Positions 54,061 to 62,055 of a stretch of DNA of 64,000 nucleotides are shown here, one piece after another. A model generated the notes under the pieces. It was given only the letters and a program-made list of their open reading frames with translations. It searched no databases and had not been told where the DNA came from. Both the position numbers and the translations under genes were made by a program. Position 1 is the stretch's first letter. Every line of letters begins with the position of its first letter. This stretch comes from a virus. Where the stretch lies: positions 37,616 through 101,615 of the IMG/VR virus record IMGVR_UViG_3300005825_000044; one strand, written 5' to 3'.

Positions 54061-56652
54061 CTAGCCGATCGTGGACACCGAGACGCCGCCGCCCGTGGCG
54101 ATGCCGTGCACCCGAGCGTGGAGTCGCCGAGCGACCTCGCGGGCTATCCAGCTCGCCATCAGCACGTCGCCGCTGTGCTGGTCCGGCATGTAGTCGATGC
54201 CCTCGGCCTCCCAGAGCCGCAGCGCCTCGTAGGCCTCCTCGAGCGCGGGGTCCGCGGTCGGTGCCGCGGGGATGACCCAGCGCCCGGTCTCTAGCTCGGC
54301 CGCGAGCGTGGCGAGCCCGAAGCGGGGATCCGTCTTGTTCTTGCCGGTGTTGAACGGGACGATCGGTGCCAGCGTGAGGCTGTTCTCCGACGCGAGGTCG
54401 ACGAGGTGCTGCTGGATACCGTTGCTCTCGACCGCGATGATCCCACCGAAGCACGCCGCCGCAGTCATGATGCGGAAGATCAGGTCAGGTCCGCGCCAGT
54501 TGCCGGCGCTGACGTGCAGCGGCTGCCGCTTACCGCTGGGGTGCACCAGCAGCACGAAGATCGCCGACTTGCCGTTCGTGCGGCGCTTGCCGCCGAGGTC
54601 GACGCCGGTGACCACGACGCAGCCCTCCGGGATCTCGTCGAGCCTCTTGATCAGCGCGACGTCGTGGCGACGACACGCGTCGTACCACTGCGGCTGGAAG
54701 GTGCGGTTCGCCTGGTCAGTCGCCACCAGTTCGAAGAACCGGAGGAACTCCTCCACCGTCATCTCAGCGCGAGCCGTCGCGAGCCGTGCCTCGTTCCACT
54801 GCTTGGTGTGGATGCTGCCGTCCGGGTCTCGGATCGGGCGGTTCAGCTCGTGCCAGCCCCGCTTCACCAGCTCGACGTCGAGCGCTCGGGGGTGCCACGG
54901 GTTCGTCGCGAACACCTTGACCGCGCCGTCGGTCATGCGGCGCAGCGGGGTCTGCCGGAACCAGCTCGAGGCTGCGCTGCGCTGCACCTCGGTCTGCGTG
55001 TTCTCGAAGTCCAGGAAGTCGTCCGCGAATAGACCGTCGCAGCGGGAGCCCTGCACCGCGCCGTGGTAGCCGACGGCCTGCAGCGAGGGGTCTCTGCTGT
55101 AGACGGTGCGGCGCACCGTGATCCGGTTCTCCTGCCACACCGGGCCCGGCACGAGGTCGGGGAACACCTCATGCAGTGCGGCGCTCTCCTCGACGTACTT
55201 CTTGACGACGCGGACCGTCTTCTTCGCGCCCTCCATCTCGTTGCCGAGCGCGACGAAGCGCTTCCACGGCGCGTTGCCGAGGTCGAACAGGATGCGGCCC
55301 ACGATCTGCGTGCTGTTGTGCGTGACGGTGTACGCCCTACCGGCGAGGTAAGTGTGGTCGGGCGAGTCGACGGTTATGCACTTCGCGGGGCACGACGGAA
55401 TCTCATCGATGCCGACCACCGACTTGAACCTGTGACGACCGCCGACGCGGGACGCGTCACCGAGTCTCTGCCGCTCGAGCTTGCGGGGAAGCTTGAACAC
55501 AGGGACCCGCGCGGTGAACGTGACCCTCCACCGCCGGCCCACAACCCGACCGTCGATCACAGCATCAGACTCCTTCATGCTCGCCTTGAGACCGAGCCCG
55601 CGTGCGAGTTGAAGGAAGTCCCGTGCCAGCCGCGGCGAGCAGGAGCAGTACTCGACACGCGAGCTACCTCCCGACGGTCCGTTGCTGACCGAGCCGTCTG
55701 TATCAAGCAACCCGGCGAGAAGCTCGAACCGGTCACTAACCGACGCGTGCAGATACTCAGGAGGGATGTGCTTCTCGTTCGGCCACAGCACCTCCAGCTC
55801 GCGCAGTACAGCCCTCACCTCGCCCCAGCTCGCGCCGAGGGTCCCGTTCATAATACCGGGCCTCCACGAGTAAGACCGAGCCTCCCTACCCCCAACGAAC
55901 TGCACGCAGCGGTCCCAGATGAAGCGGTCCTTCTCGTGAAACGTAATCCTCGAGTCCCTGCTGTTACCGTCACCGAGCCAAACGCCCAGCACGTACGGCG
56001 GCAGCACAAGAGCGGGGCCGGCGTCCATGACGGGGCCGCACACCGGTACGTGCCACTTCCACTTCAGGTCAGAGGTGCGAAGACCGCGCCGCAGCATCTC
56101 GTCGGTGCTCACGACTCGCTCCGAGCCGCCGCAGTACGTGGCGGTCCAGAGGTGGTCTCCATCCGCGTCAAGCCATGACCCGTCGTCGAACCGGACCCTG
56201 AACATCCTGCCCATCTCGATACGGCTCACCGCCGTGACGCTGCACGGAGCCCCGTCACGCCCGAACACGACGTCGCCGACGCGCACAGCTCCCATGCGCT
56301 TCCACCCACCGACGACTGGAATCTCGGTATCGACGGAGAGCCGCTTGCCGCTCTCCGGGTGGCTCCTGACGACGACGCCGCGGGCGCCGTGCCGGTCCAC
56401 AGCGTGCTGCAGCCGCACGTGGAACGGCTCCTGCCGGACGGGGTCGCCCTTCTCGTCACGGATCACGTGCTCCACGAACGCGTTGACGTCGGTGCGGCAG
56501 TACTGGAAGTACAGCGCTCGTGCCCGCTCCCCGGCGCTCCGGATGCCAGCGGCCTCGAGGTCGACGCCCTCAGCGTCGGGGGCAGCTACCTCGGCAGTCG
56601 CGGCGGCCCGGTCCGGAGCGTGTCCCCTCAAGGAGACACGCTTACGAGCCAT
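54061..56652 (-). CDS. terL: terminase large subunit, interrupted by an intein
   Basis: The 863-residue precursor is a large terminase (ATPase and nuclease that packages DNA). The Walker A motif SHPESGK-STQIVG is split between Lys 103 and Ser 447. Walker B is LFADDF at 541-546, motif III VFATNPWH at 580-587. Nuclease acidic residues are in GVDLGG (Asp 685), AVESNG (Glu 742) and GDVLMA (Asp 829). Removing residues 104-446 leaves a 520-residue enzyme. Without splicing the P-loop is broken, so packaging depends on intein removal. Palindrome copy 11 encodes residues 5-11. Confidence 0.9.
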   Translation of the reverse strand: MARKRVSLRGHAPDRAAATAEVAAPDAEGVDLEAAGIRSAGERARALYFQYCRTDVNAFVEHVIRDEKGDPVRQEPFHVRLQHAVDRHGARGVVVRSHPESGKRLSVDTEIPVVGGWKRMGAVRVGDVVFGRDGAPCSVTAVSRIEMGRMFRVRFDDGSWLDADGDHLWTATYCGGSERVVSTDEMLRRGLRTSDLKWKWHVPVCGPVMDAGPALVLPPYVLGVWLGDGNSRDSRITFHEKDRFIWDRCVQFVGGREARSYSWRPGIMNGTLGASWGEVRAVLRELEVLWPNEKHIPPEYLHASVSDRFELLAGLLDTDGSVSNGPSGGSSRVEYCSCSPRLARDFLQLARGLGLKASMKESDAVIDGRVVGRRWRVTFTARVPVFKLPRKLERQRLGDASRVGGRHRFKSVVGIDEIPSCPAKCITVDSPDHTYLAGRAYTVTHNSTQIVGRILFDLGNAPWKRFVALGNEMEGAKKTVRVVKKYVEESAALHEVFPDLVPGPVWQENRITVRRTVYSRDPSLQAVGYHGAVQGSRCDGLFADDFLDFENTQTEVQRSAASSWFRQTPLRRMTDGAVKVFATNPWHPRALDVELVKRGWHELNRPIRDPDGSIHTKQWNEARLATARAEMTVEEFLRFFELVATDQANRTFQPQWYDACRRHDVALIKRLDEIPEGCVVVTGVDLGGKRRTNGKSAIFVLLVHPSGKRQPLHVSAGNWRGPDLIFRIMTAAACFGGIIAVESNGIQQHLVDLASENSLTLAPIVPFNTGKNKTDPRFGLATLAAELETGRWVIPAAPTADPALEEAYEALRLWEAEGIDYMPDQHSGDVLMASWIAREVARRLHARVHGIATGGGVSVSTIG
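55315..56343 (-). mobile_element. class 3-type intein with LAGLIDADG endonuclease, in the terminase P-loop
   Basis: Residues 104-446 of the terminase form a 343-residue intein. Position 1 is Arg (RLSVDTEIPV), not Cys, Ser or Ala. The class 3 triad is present: Trp 169 in GDHLW (block B), Cys 425 in AKCITVD (block F) and Thr 444 in YTVTHN (block G). His 445 and Asn 446 end it, and Ser 447 follows. Two LAGLIDADG motifs lie at 222-229 (LGVWLGDG) and about 311-320 (LLAGLLDTDG). This should splice by attack from Cys 425 and home into terminase genes without an intein. Confidence 0.87.
56620..56639. repeat. dispersed palindrome copy 11, diverged, in the start of terL
   Basis: The sequence is GTGTCCCCTCAAGGAGACAC, with two changes that break symmetry at two positions. 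In the minus-strand RNA one pair becomes a G-U wobble. It is read RVSLRGH near the terminase N-terminus. Confidence 0.8.
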
Positions 56653-57478
56653 CGCCGTCGCCCTGGTCTACCTCCACAACGTCGACGAGCAGCGCGGCCC
56701 GAGCACGGGCCCGCTTCACCATCTCGGCGGCCTCCTCGATCCAGATCATCGACCGCTCGGTGGAGAGCTGCTCGCCGTCGTCGGCACCCTCCGGAGGCGC
56801 GATCGGGGCGCCCATGATGACGCGCTCGGTGTGCACGGAGAGCTTGCTGGCCTCGTTGCTGAACCTCGTCACTGTGGCGATCTGCCGGAGCAGCGCGATG
56901 CTCTCCTTCACGCTCACGCTTGGGTCGTCGGCCCGCAGCTCGAGCTGCCGCCGTACCCGCTCGCTGAGCTTCATCGCGCCCTGGAGCATGCTCGCCGTGG
57001 CGAGACCCAGCGCGAGCGCGTTGCGACGCGCGGCCTGGGCGACGCGGCCCTCCTCGGCCATCGTCTCTGCGCGGTCGCGCTCCAGCGCGAGCCTCCGCTT
57101 CTCCCGGTCCATCAGCACCGCGATGTGCTTCACCTGGGCGGGGTCGTCGGGGCTCGGGCCCATCGCCCGGAGCGCGCGGGCCTCGCGCCGCAGCTCGAGC
57201 ACGGTCTCCTTGATCGGCGGCCGCGTGCCGTCGCCGAGGTGCCAGTACTTGTGCGACGTCACCGGGGAGGCTCCGAGTGCCTTCGCGACGACCTGCGGCT
57301 GCCCGGGCCGCTGCGCGAACGCCTCGACCCAGACCGACCACTCGTCGTCGGTCAGAGCGTTCGGCCGCGGCCTGCCGAGCTTCTTGCCCTTCCGGTTCCC
57401 TGCCCTCTTCGAGACGCGCTGCTGACCGCCATCCGCTGCCACGCGGAGCACCGTACCACGGTGCCGCGCCGGATTCAT
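56642..57478 (-). CDS. putative terminase small subunit
   Basis: The 278-residue product has an N-terminal helix-turn-helix-like part (RPNALTDDEWSVWVEAFAQR, VAKALGASPVTSHKYWHLGD), a long coiled-coil middle (VLELRREARALRAMGPSPDD, REKRRLALERDRAETMAEEG) and a helical C-terminus. A DNA-binding head plus a long helix directly before the large subunit is the usual small-subunit arrangement. It overlaps terL by eleven bases. The start could be ATG 57478 or a later GTG. Small subunits vary greatly, so this rests on context. Confidence 0.65.
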   Translation of the reverse strand: MNPARHRGTVLRVAADGGQQRVSKRAGNRKGKKLGRPRPNALTDDEWSVWVEAFAQRPGQPQVVAKALGASPVTSHKYWHLGDGTRPPIKETVLELRREARALRAMGPSPDDPAQVKHIAVLMDREKRRLALERDRAETMAEEGRVAQAARRNALALGLATASMLQGAMKLSERVRRQLELRADDPSVSVKESIALLRQIATVTRFSNEASKLSVHTERVIMGAPIAPPEGADDGEQLSTERSMIWIEEAAEMVKRARARAALLVDVVEVDQGDGDGS

Positions 57479-57606
57479 TTCGCACCGTGCTGGACCGCCA
57501 GCCCGCGCGGCCGGCACGCCCCGCGAGGACCGTCATCCACGCCGGGCGAAGGGGCCCTACTACCGACCGCGCGAGCACACGGTTAGTCGGGGAGTGTAGG
57601 GGAACC

Positions 57607-57659
57607 CGACGTCGCGTCCAGCTCTGCGATCAGCGCGTCGGCATACCCGATCGAGCTTC
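57607..57659. repeat. 53-bp direct repeat, left copy
   Basis: It is identical to 57878-57930. The right copy encodes the C-terminal residues of the gene at 57872; this one is non-coding. The two are 271 bp apart. Confidence 0.93.
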
Positions 57660-57740
57660 GGCCGCCGGGTTATCGCGCAGCGCGAGATGGTGCGCGTGCT
57701 TTCCCCGGCCGGTCGCGAAAGTGGCGGTTTGCACGAATAT

Positions 57741-57770
57741 ACAAAGAAAATCTCCTTTCGGAACAAGGAG
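57741..57770 (-). terminator. intrinsic terminator after the gene at 57872
   Basis: On the minus strand CTCCTT-GTTCCGA-AAGGAG forms a stem followed by ATTTTCTTTG, a good T-rich tract. It lies about 100 bases after the stop at 57872 and before the terminase genes. Confidence 0.65.
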
Positions 57771-57871
57771 TTAGACCTGGGCGCAAACTTCGTTGAGTTC
57801 CGTGTGCCCGCCCCGCTGCCCAGCGAATCGACCGGCGCGCGCGGGCGAATCCCAAATCCGGCCACTACCGA

Positions 57872-58147
57872 CTAACTCGACGTCGCGTCCAGCTCTGCGA
57901 TCAGCGCGTCGGCATACCCGATCGAGCTTCTGACCAGCGTGCGGTTCGCCTGGTCCGGGCTGAGCTTCGCGAGGTCTCGCATCGTCGCGGGGTTCGCGAG
58001 CGAGCCCTTCATCGCGGCAGTCGCGACGCGCTCTCTGCGGGCCTCGCGCTCCGCGTCGCAGGCCGCGTGGCTCCGTCCGTGAACGGAGCACATGACGGGT
58101 ACGCCGCTGTGGAAGAGGTCGCTGTTCTTCTCTGAGCACTTCTTCAC
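57872..58147 (-). CDS. small hypothetical protein with duplicated 3' end
   Basis: GTG at 58147 overlaps the upstream TGA. The 91-residue product starts VKKCSEKNSDLFHSGVPVMC and is helical later (DLAKLSPDQANRTLVRSSIG). Its last 17 codons lie in a 53-bp sequence that is repeated 271 bp downstream. Function unknown. Confidence 0.6.
   Translation of the reverse strand: MKKCSEKNSDLFHSGVPVMCSVHGRSHAACDAEREARRERVATAAMKGSLANPATMRDLAKLSPDQANRTLVRSSIGYADALIAELDATSS
57878..57930. repeat. 53-bp direct repeat, right copy (coding)
   Basis: It is identical to 57607-57659 and is part of the C-terminal coding sequence of the gene at 57872. Confidence 0.93.
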
Positions 58148-59037
58148 CGCGGTCCTCCTTTGTCGACGACGACGTACCCCATGCGCCTGTAGAGCGCGGC
58201 GTAGTGCGCGGGGTCGCTGAAGAAGTGCTGACCCCGTTCCCTGACGTGCGGGCCGGGGTCGCCCTCGGGGTACGGCGCCCCGCTCTCGTCGTGCGAGAAG
58301 TCGGCCCTCCACGCGATCGAGAAGTGACGTCGGCCGCGGTCATCGGGCTCGGTGAAGAACTCGAACCGCACGGTCCGGCACGGGGTGCAGAGCTTCCAGT
58401 GGCCGGTGTTGCTGCGCACCTCGGAGACTCCGGTGTCGCCGCAGAGGTCGCACCTCGCCGGGCTGCGGTGAAAGAGGTCGCGCAGCGCGGCCTCTGCCTC
58501 GGCGTCCTTTCGGAGTGCCGTCACACCGAGGCCGCCGCGGTTGAAGGACAGGGTGCCGCCGGGAAAGAACTGCACCGACTCTTGCCCGACGGTGTAGTAC
58601 AGCTCTCTCACCGTGACGGGGAACAGCACGCGGTCGCCGTCGCCGATGGATACCGCGCGGACCCCCACGTTGGCGGTGCCGCGGTTGTCGAACCAGACTC
58701 GGTCCGCGTTCGTGACTGCGGGACCGTTCACGTCCCAGCCCAGCGCGGAGCGCTCGACCGGGAACCTCTCGTAGCCGGGGCACGCGACCTCGAAGCGGCT
58801 CTGCGGGTCGCCGGGCTCCGGCGCGTAGAGGTGCAGGGCGACGCTGAGGTGCGCGGGGTCCCGCGCCACGGTGCGGCGCTGCAGCGCGCTCATGAACGCG
58901 TCGCGGGCACCGTCGACCTGGGTGGCCCCGTGCCGGATGCCGGCGGCGCACTCCGCGACGATGCGCAGGAAGTTGACCTCGGCGCTCCGGAGGTCGTCAT
59001 CCGCCCGGACCGCGTCGAGTTCCGACTCAGAAAGCAC
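58144..59037 (-). CDS. hypothetical protein with zinc ribbon
   Basis: The chosen GTG at 59037 has a GAGGGGG site; GTG at 59052 is an alternative. The product of about 297 residues has a helical start, a beta-rich middle (WDVNGPAVTNADRVWFDNRG, VLFPVTVRELYYTVGQESVQ) and a ribbon (CDLCGDTGVSEVRSNTGHWK, LCTPC) near residue 205. The ribbon suggests binding to nucleic acid or protein. Not recognised. Confidence 0.6.
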   Translation of the reverse strand: MLSESELDAVRADDDLRSAEVNFLRIVAECAAGIRHGATQVDGARDAFMSALQRRTVARDPAHLSVALHLYAPEPGDPQSRFEVACPGYERFPVERSALGWDVNGPAVTNADRVWFDNRGTANVGVRAVSIGDGDRVLFPVTVRELYYTVGQESVQFFPGGTLSFNRGGLGVTALRKDAEAEAALRDLFHRSPARCDLCGDTGVSEVRSNTGHWKLCTPCRTVRFEFFTEPDDRGRRHFSIAWRADFSHDESGAPYPEGDPGPHVRERGQHFFSDPAHYAALYRRMGYVVVDKGGPR

Positions 59038-59085
59038 GGCGCACCCCCTCACCGCAGCGTCGCGGGTTCGAGCCTGGGCGCTCGG

Positions 59086-59748
59086 CTATTCCCGGCCATC
59101 GGCGACGTTCTCCCTGGCGATCACCCAAAGCTCCGCATACTGCTCATCACCGATCAGGTCTTTCACCAGGCTCTTGAACTCCTCGAGTTCTTTGTCGACT
59201 ACAGAGGAGCGATGCTGCGCCTTCAGTTCGGTGAGCCGAACCTGAATCGCCTGCGAACGCATGCCGAGCTTCTGCATCCGCTCCTGCAGTCGGCCGAACT
59301 TTTCACGGTCCATGTACTTCCCACGGATCGCCGCTTGCTTCGTGGCTTCCCGAAGCTTCGCCCTCACCTCCTGCCTCTCGGTGTCCACGTCGTGCTTCTC
59401 CGCGATCAGGCCAGCACGCTCCTTGTCGGTAGCGGATCCAGAAGCGTCGAGTCGCGCGACGGTCTTCGCCACGTCCAGGTTCGCGCGCTGCTGGCGCTCC
59501 GCCTTCTCTGCGGACAGCAGCTCTGCCACTGCCGGGGTGTAGCGACCGGGGGCGCCCTCTGTGATGCGGTACTCGACCCCGTAGCCTTCAAACGCCTTAT
59601 GCACGCCGGCCTTGGTAAACGGCGCATCCAGAACCGGAAGGTCGACCTCGGCTCCATCGTCTGCAAAGAGCACGATGGCGTTTGGCTTCGTCGGAAACAC
59701 CATGATCCGAATCGGCAGCGTCGCCGGGTCGAGCTTGGGCGCGCTCAC
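59086..59748 (-). CDS. coiled-coil protein
   Basis: GTG at 59748 overlaps the upstream TGA. The 220-residue product starts VSAPKLDPATLPIRIMVFPT. After about 95 residues it becomes a long charged coiled coil (KTVARLDASGSATDKERAGL, RLQERMQKLGMRSQAIQVRL). Its N-terminus APKLD repeats that of the next gene upstream (TAPKLDST). Function unknown. Confidence 0.6.
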   Translation of the reverse strand: MSAPKLDPATLPIRIMVFPTKPNAIVLFADDGAEVDLPVLDAPFTKAGVHKAFEGYGVEYRITEGAPGRYTPAVAELLSAEKAERQQRANLDVAKTVARLDASGSATDKERAGLIAEKHDVDTERQEVRAKLREATKQAAIRGKYMDREKFGRLQERMQKLGMRSQAIQVRLTELKAQHRSSVVDKELEEFKSLVKDLIGDEQYAELWVIARENVADGRE

Positions 59749-60035
59749 TTGCCCGGCTCCGTGAAGTCGACCACGCCGAGGCGGTCGGCGATGCGGCACA
59801 TCTGATTCGAGCCCGTGTCGTAGAAACCGCGGCACACGATGGCCTCTCCGGCAATGGTCCCTTTGTGACACAGGAAGTAGGTGCCCTTTCGTTGGCACTC
59901 GCGCAGGAGGCTCGCTCGTCGCCTGTCGCTGACGATCTTGCCATCGGACATCAAGCATTCTGCGCAACGCTTGCTCATGACGCGCAGCCGGCCGTTCACG
60001 ACGGCATTGGTCGAGTCGAGCTTGGGCGCGGTCAT
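59745..60035 (-). CDS. conserved phage Cys-containing protein
   Basis: ATG at 60035 overlaps the upstream TGA. The 96-residue product has RCAECLMSDGKIVSDRRRAS, FLCHKGTIAGEAIVCRGFYD and MCRIADRLGVVDF, a pattern I have seen in other phages. Its Cys and His residues suggest a zinc site. The role is not known. Confidence 0.65.
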   Translation of the reverse strand: MTAPKLDSTNAVVNGRLRVMSKRCAECLMSDGKIVSDRRRASLLRECQRKGTYFLCHKGTIAGEAIVCRGFYDTGSNQMCRIADRLGVVDFTEPGK

Positions 60036-60907
60036 TCGGCCTCCGTCGCGCGCAGCTCGGCGGCGAGGTCGAAGATCGCATGCCACCTGTTGGATGCGAT
60101 CGCATCCAGCAACTCCCTCACCTTCTCTGGCGGGTAGCCGGACTCGGCGGGCGCGTCCTCTCTGACAGCGTCGACGATGTCCTTCGGCACCGGCGGTGGG
60201 TTGCGGATCAACTCACCGAGCGCTTCCCATTCGGCCGCGTTGAGATGACCGGCGACCCTCTCGCGCGCGTCCCCTTTGAGCACGCCGCAGATGTTGCGGA
60301 GCGCTTCACGGATGCTGACGAGCGCTTCGTCTGGCTCTTGGCCGCAGCTCGCCGCAATGAACTCTCGCGCGGCTTGGATCACTTCTGCTCGCTGTGTCAT
60401 TCGGTCTCCTCCAGTACTCCTGCGGGCCGCCGCGATCTTCTTGCGCGCGACCGCGAGGTCCTCCGCTACCTGCCCCGGCCAACTCTCCCGCGCGGCGTGT
60501 CCCGGCAGCGGCTCGCCCATCACGAGGGGCCAGAGGTGGTCGGCGAGAGCCATGGCCTCCGTGTTCAGCGGGGCCCGGAGCGCGGCGTCCAGCAGCGCGC
60601 AGAGGACCTCCGCACCGGTGCCCGGTTCGAGGCACTCCCCGGCCACGTGCCGGGCCGCGACCTCCCGGCAGTGCGCGCGGTAGACCTGCTCGCCCTTGCC
60701 CCGGAGAGGACCGTCAGGACGGCACCGCATGAACGCTGGACTGGAGCCCGGCCCGGTCGCCCCGGCCCGTTGCAGCTCGGTCTCCGCGATCTCAATCCTG
60801 CGGAGCGCGTCGGCGACCTCGGACCCGGCCCCATCGGGGAGCGCGCGGAACGCGTGATCGATCGAAGAGCCGTCTCGGAAGATCATCTCGGTCTGCTGCT
60901 CGCTCAT
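60032..60907 (-). CDS. two-part hypothetical protein with internal start
   Basis: ATG at 60907 opens a 291-residue frame. The first part (IFRDGSSIDHAFRALPDGAG, APLNTEAMALADHLWPLVMG) is joined to a second that begins MTQRAEVIQAAREFIAASCG at 60400. That internal ATG has a strong GGAGGAG site. The second part alone (122 residues, ending ATEAE) may also be made. Either a fused gene or a nested pair. Confidence 0.6.
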   Translation of the reverse strand: MSEQQTEMIFRDGSSIDHAFRALPDGAGSEVADALRRIEIAETELQRAGATGPGSSPAFMRCRPDGPLRGKGEQVYRAHCREVAARHVAGECLEPGTGAEVLCALLDAALRAPLNTEAMALADHLWPLVMGEPLPGHAARESWPGQVAEDLAVARKKIAAARRSTGGDRMTQRAEVIQAAREFIAASCGQEPDEALVSIREALRNICGVLKGDARERVAGHLNAAEWEALGELIRNPPPVPKDIVDAVREDAPAESGYPPEKVRELLDAIASNRWHAIFDLAAELRATEAE

Positions 60908-61158
60908 CTGACCACGCTCCTTGCAGGCTCGTAGGAGCCCGGACACCACCTGCCGTGACCGAACCACCCGCCACCGTCGCCACGCGGCTCACTGCCAAGC
61001 TCGGACGGTGGGAGGTGCCGGTACGGCGCCACCAGACCGCTACGGGACCGCGCAGGAACCCTTCCGTTGACGATGCGGCCGCACCGCGCGCAGACGCACC
61101 TGGTGTGCGCGGCAGACAGCGCTCTCTCCGTACCCTCACCGCCGCTGTCTGGTGCCAT
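60904..61158 (-). CDS. small zinc-finger-like protein
   Basis: The stop overlaps the next ATG as ATGA. The product of about 84 residues contains TRCVCARCGRIVNGRV and HGRWCPGSYEP. The Cys and His residues could bind zinc. ATG at 61158 has an AAGGG site; GTG/TTG at 61179 is possible. Confidence 0.55.
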   Translation of the reverse strand: MAPDSGGEGTERALSAAHTRCVCARCGRIVNGRVPARSRSGLVAPYRHLPPSELGSEPRGDGGGWFGHGRWCPGSYEPARSVVR

Positions 61159-61203
61159 CAAGTGAACCCTTACCAACACTGCCCGGCGCGCGGACCGATG
61201 CCG

Positions 61204-61446
61204 TCAGCAGGACGTGCAGTACGCGACGTGGCCGCGCATCGTCAGCATCACCAGCGTCAGGTGGTACCCGCCGAGCTTGTCCTGGAAGCGGACCTCGCTG
61301 CGGTACAGGTAGCCGCGTTCGATCAGAGACTCCACCGCACGGGACGTCGACTGGATGCCGCGGCTACCCGCAGCCTCGGCAGCGAAGACGCGGCCCAGCA
61401 CGAGGATGTCGACCTTCGTCAGCCTCTCACGTTTCACACACACCAC
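61204..61446 (-). CDS. small winged-helix-like protein
   Basis: The 80-residue product (MVCVKRERLTKVDILVLGRV) has GSRGIQSTSRAVESLIERGY and a wing-like end (LGGYHLTLVMLTMRGHVAYC). This fits a small winged helix, so DNA binding is likely. It overlaps the upstream gene by 20 bases. Confidence 0.6.
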   Translation of the reverse strand: MVCVKRERLTKVDILVLGRVFAAEAAGSRGIQSTSRAVESLIERGYLYRSEVRFQDKLGGYHLTLVMLTMRGHVAYCTSC

Positions 61447-61870
61447 CGCTCTCGCGCCTCTTCCACTGGCGAAACGTGATCCCGCGTTCGGGGTTCTTCG
61501 CCAGCGCTTCTAACCAATCGTGCATCCCGATCGCTTGTGAGCGATCAACCGCGTCGCTGCGACGCTTGCACCCGTCCAGCTCGACCGCGACGCAGTCGAT
61601 TATCAACTCGGCCAGCGCGCGGTGAGGTCCACTTATCGACAGCAGTACGCGACCGCTCGGGAGGTGGTCGATGATCAGGTCACCGGGCGACGTCCTGATC
61701 GACCACGCTCCGTTCGAGTCGGTATACATGCAGTAATCGTCACAGACCCGCAGCGCGAAGTCGCCCCTGCGCGCGCCGCGGTGCACGCGGGGTCCGTTGA
61801 CGTACATCACCTCGTACTCGCACTCGGTCGGGTCACGCTCCGCTTCCGGAGTCTGACCACCGGCAGTCAC
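61427..61870 (-). CDS. hypothetical protein
   Basis: GTG at 61870 overlaps the upstream TGA. The 147-residue product has a beta-rich start (CEYEVMYVNGPRVHRGARRG) and ALAELIIDCVAVELDGCKRR. It includes two Cys near the end. Not recognised. Confidence 0.6.
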   Translation of the reverse strand: MTAGGQTPEAERDPTECEYEVMYVNGPRVHRGARRGDFALRVCDDYCMYTDSNGAWSIRTSPGDLIIDHLPSGRVLLSISGPHRALAELIIDCVAVELDGCKRRSDAVDRSQAIGMHDWLEALAKNPERGITFRQWKRRESGGVCET

Positions 61871-62052
61871 GCGACCCTCGTGTAGGTCCGGATGAAGATC
61901 TGCTCGCCGGGCCTCGGCTGCGTGGCCCCGTACGCCGTCAGGCACTCCTCGCAGACGTTGTACCACCGCTCGCTGTTGTTCGAGCTGCGCTCCTTGTGAG
62001 CACTGGTCTCGCACCGGCAGCGCGGACACCAGATCAGGAACACGCACGTCAC
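61867..62052 (-). CDS. small zinc-ribbon protein using the palindrome as ribosome site
   Basis: GTG at 62052 is preceded by GAGGAGACACGCGCC, where GAGGAG comes from palindrome copy 12. The 61-residue product has LIWCPRCRCETSAHKERSSN and NVCEECLTAYG, a clear four-Cys ribbon. It is the first minus-strand gene left of the divergent gap. Confidence 0.7.
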   Translation of the reverse strand: MTCVFLIWCPRCRCETSAHKERSSNNSERWYNVCEECLTAYGATQPRPGEQIFIRTYTRVA

Positions 62053-62055
62053 GGC

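Larger units (their letters stand above)
57479..57871. other. 393-bp non-coding region before the terminase genes
   Basis: This region holds a 53-bp copy of the end of the gene at 57872, an A/T-rich segment (about 57725-57775) and a hairpin terminator. A plus-strand open frame at 57687 (62 residues) has no support. The position beside the terminase makes it a candidate for the packaging start site, which is inference. Confidence 0.5.

Noticed and set aside
57687-57875. 62-residue plus-strand frame in the gap before the terminase genes
   Set aside because: It has no ribosome site, crosses the terminator hairpin and has no recognisable pattern.
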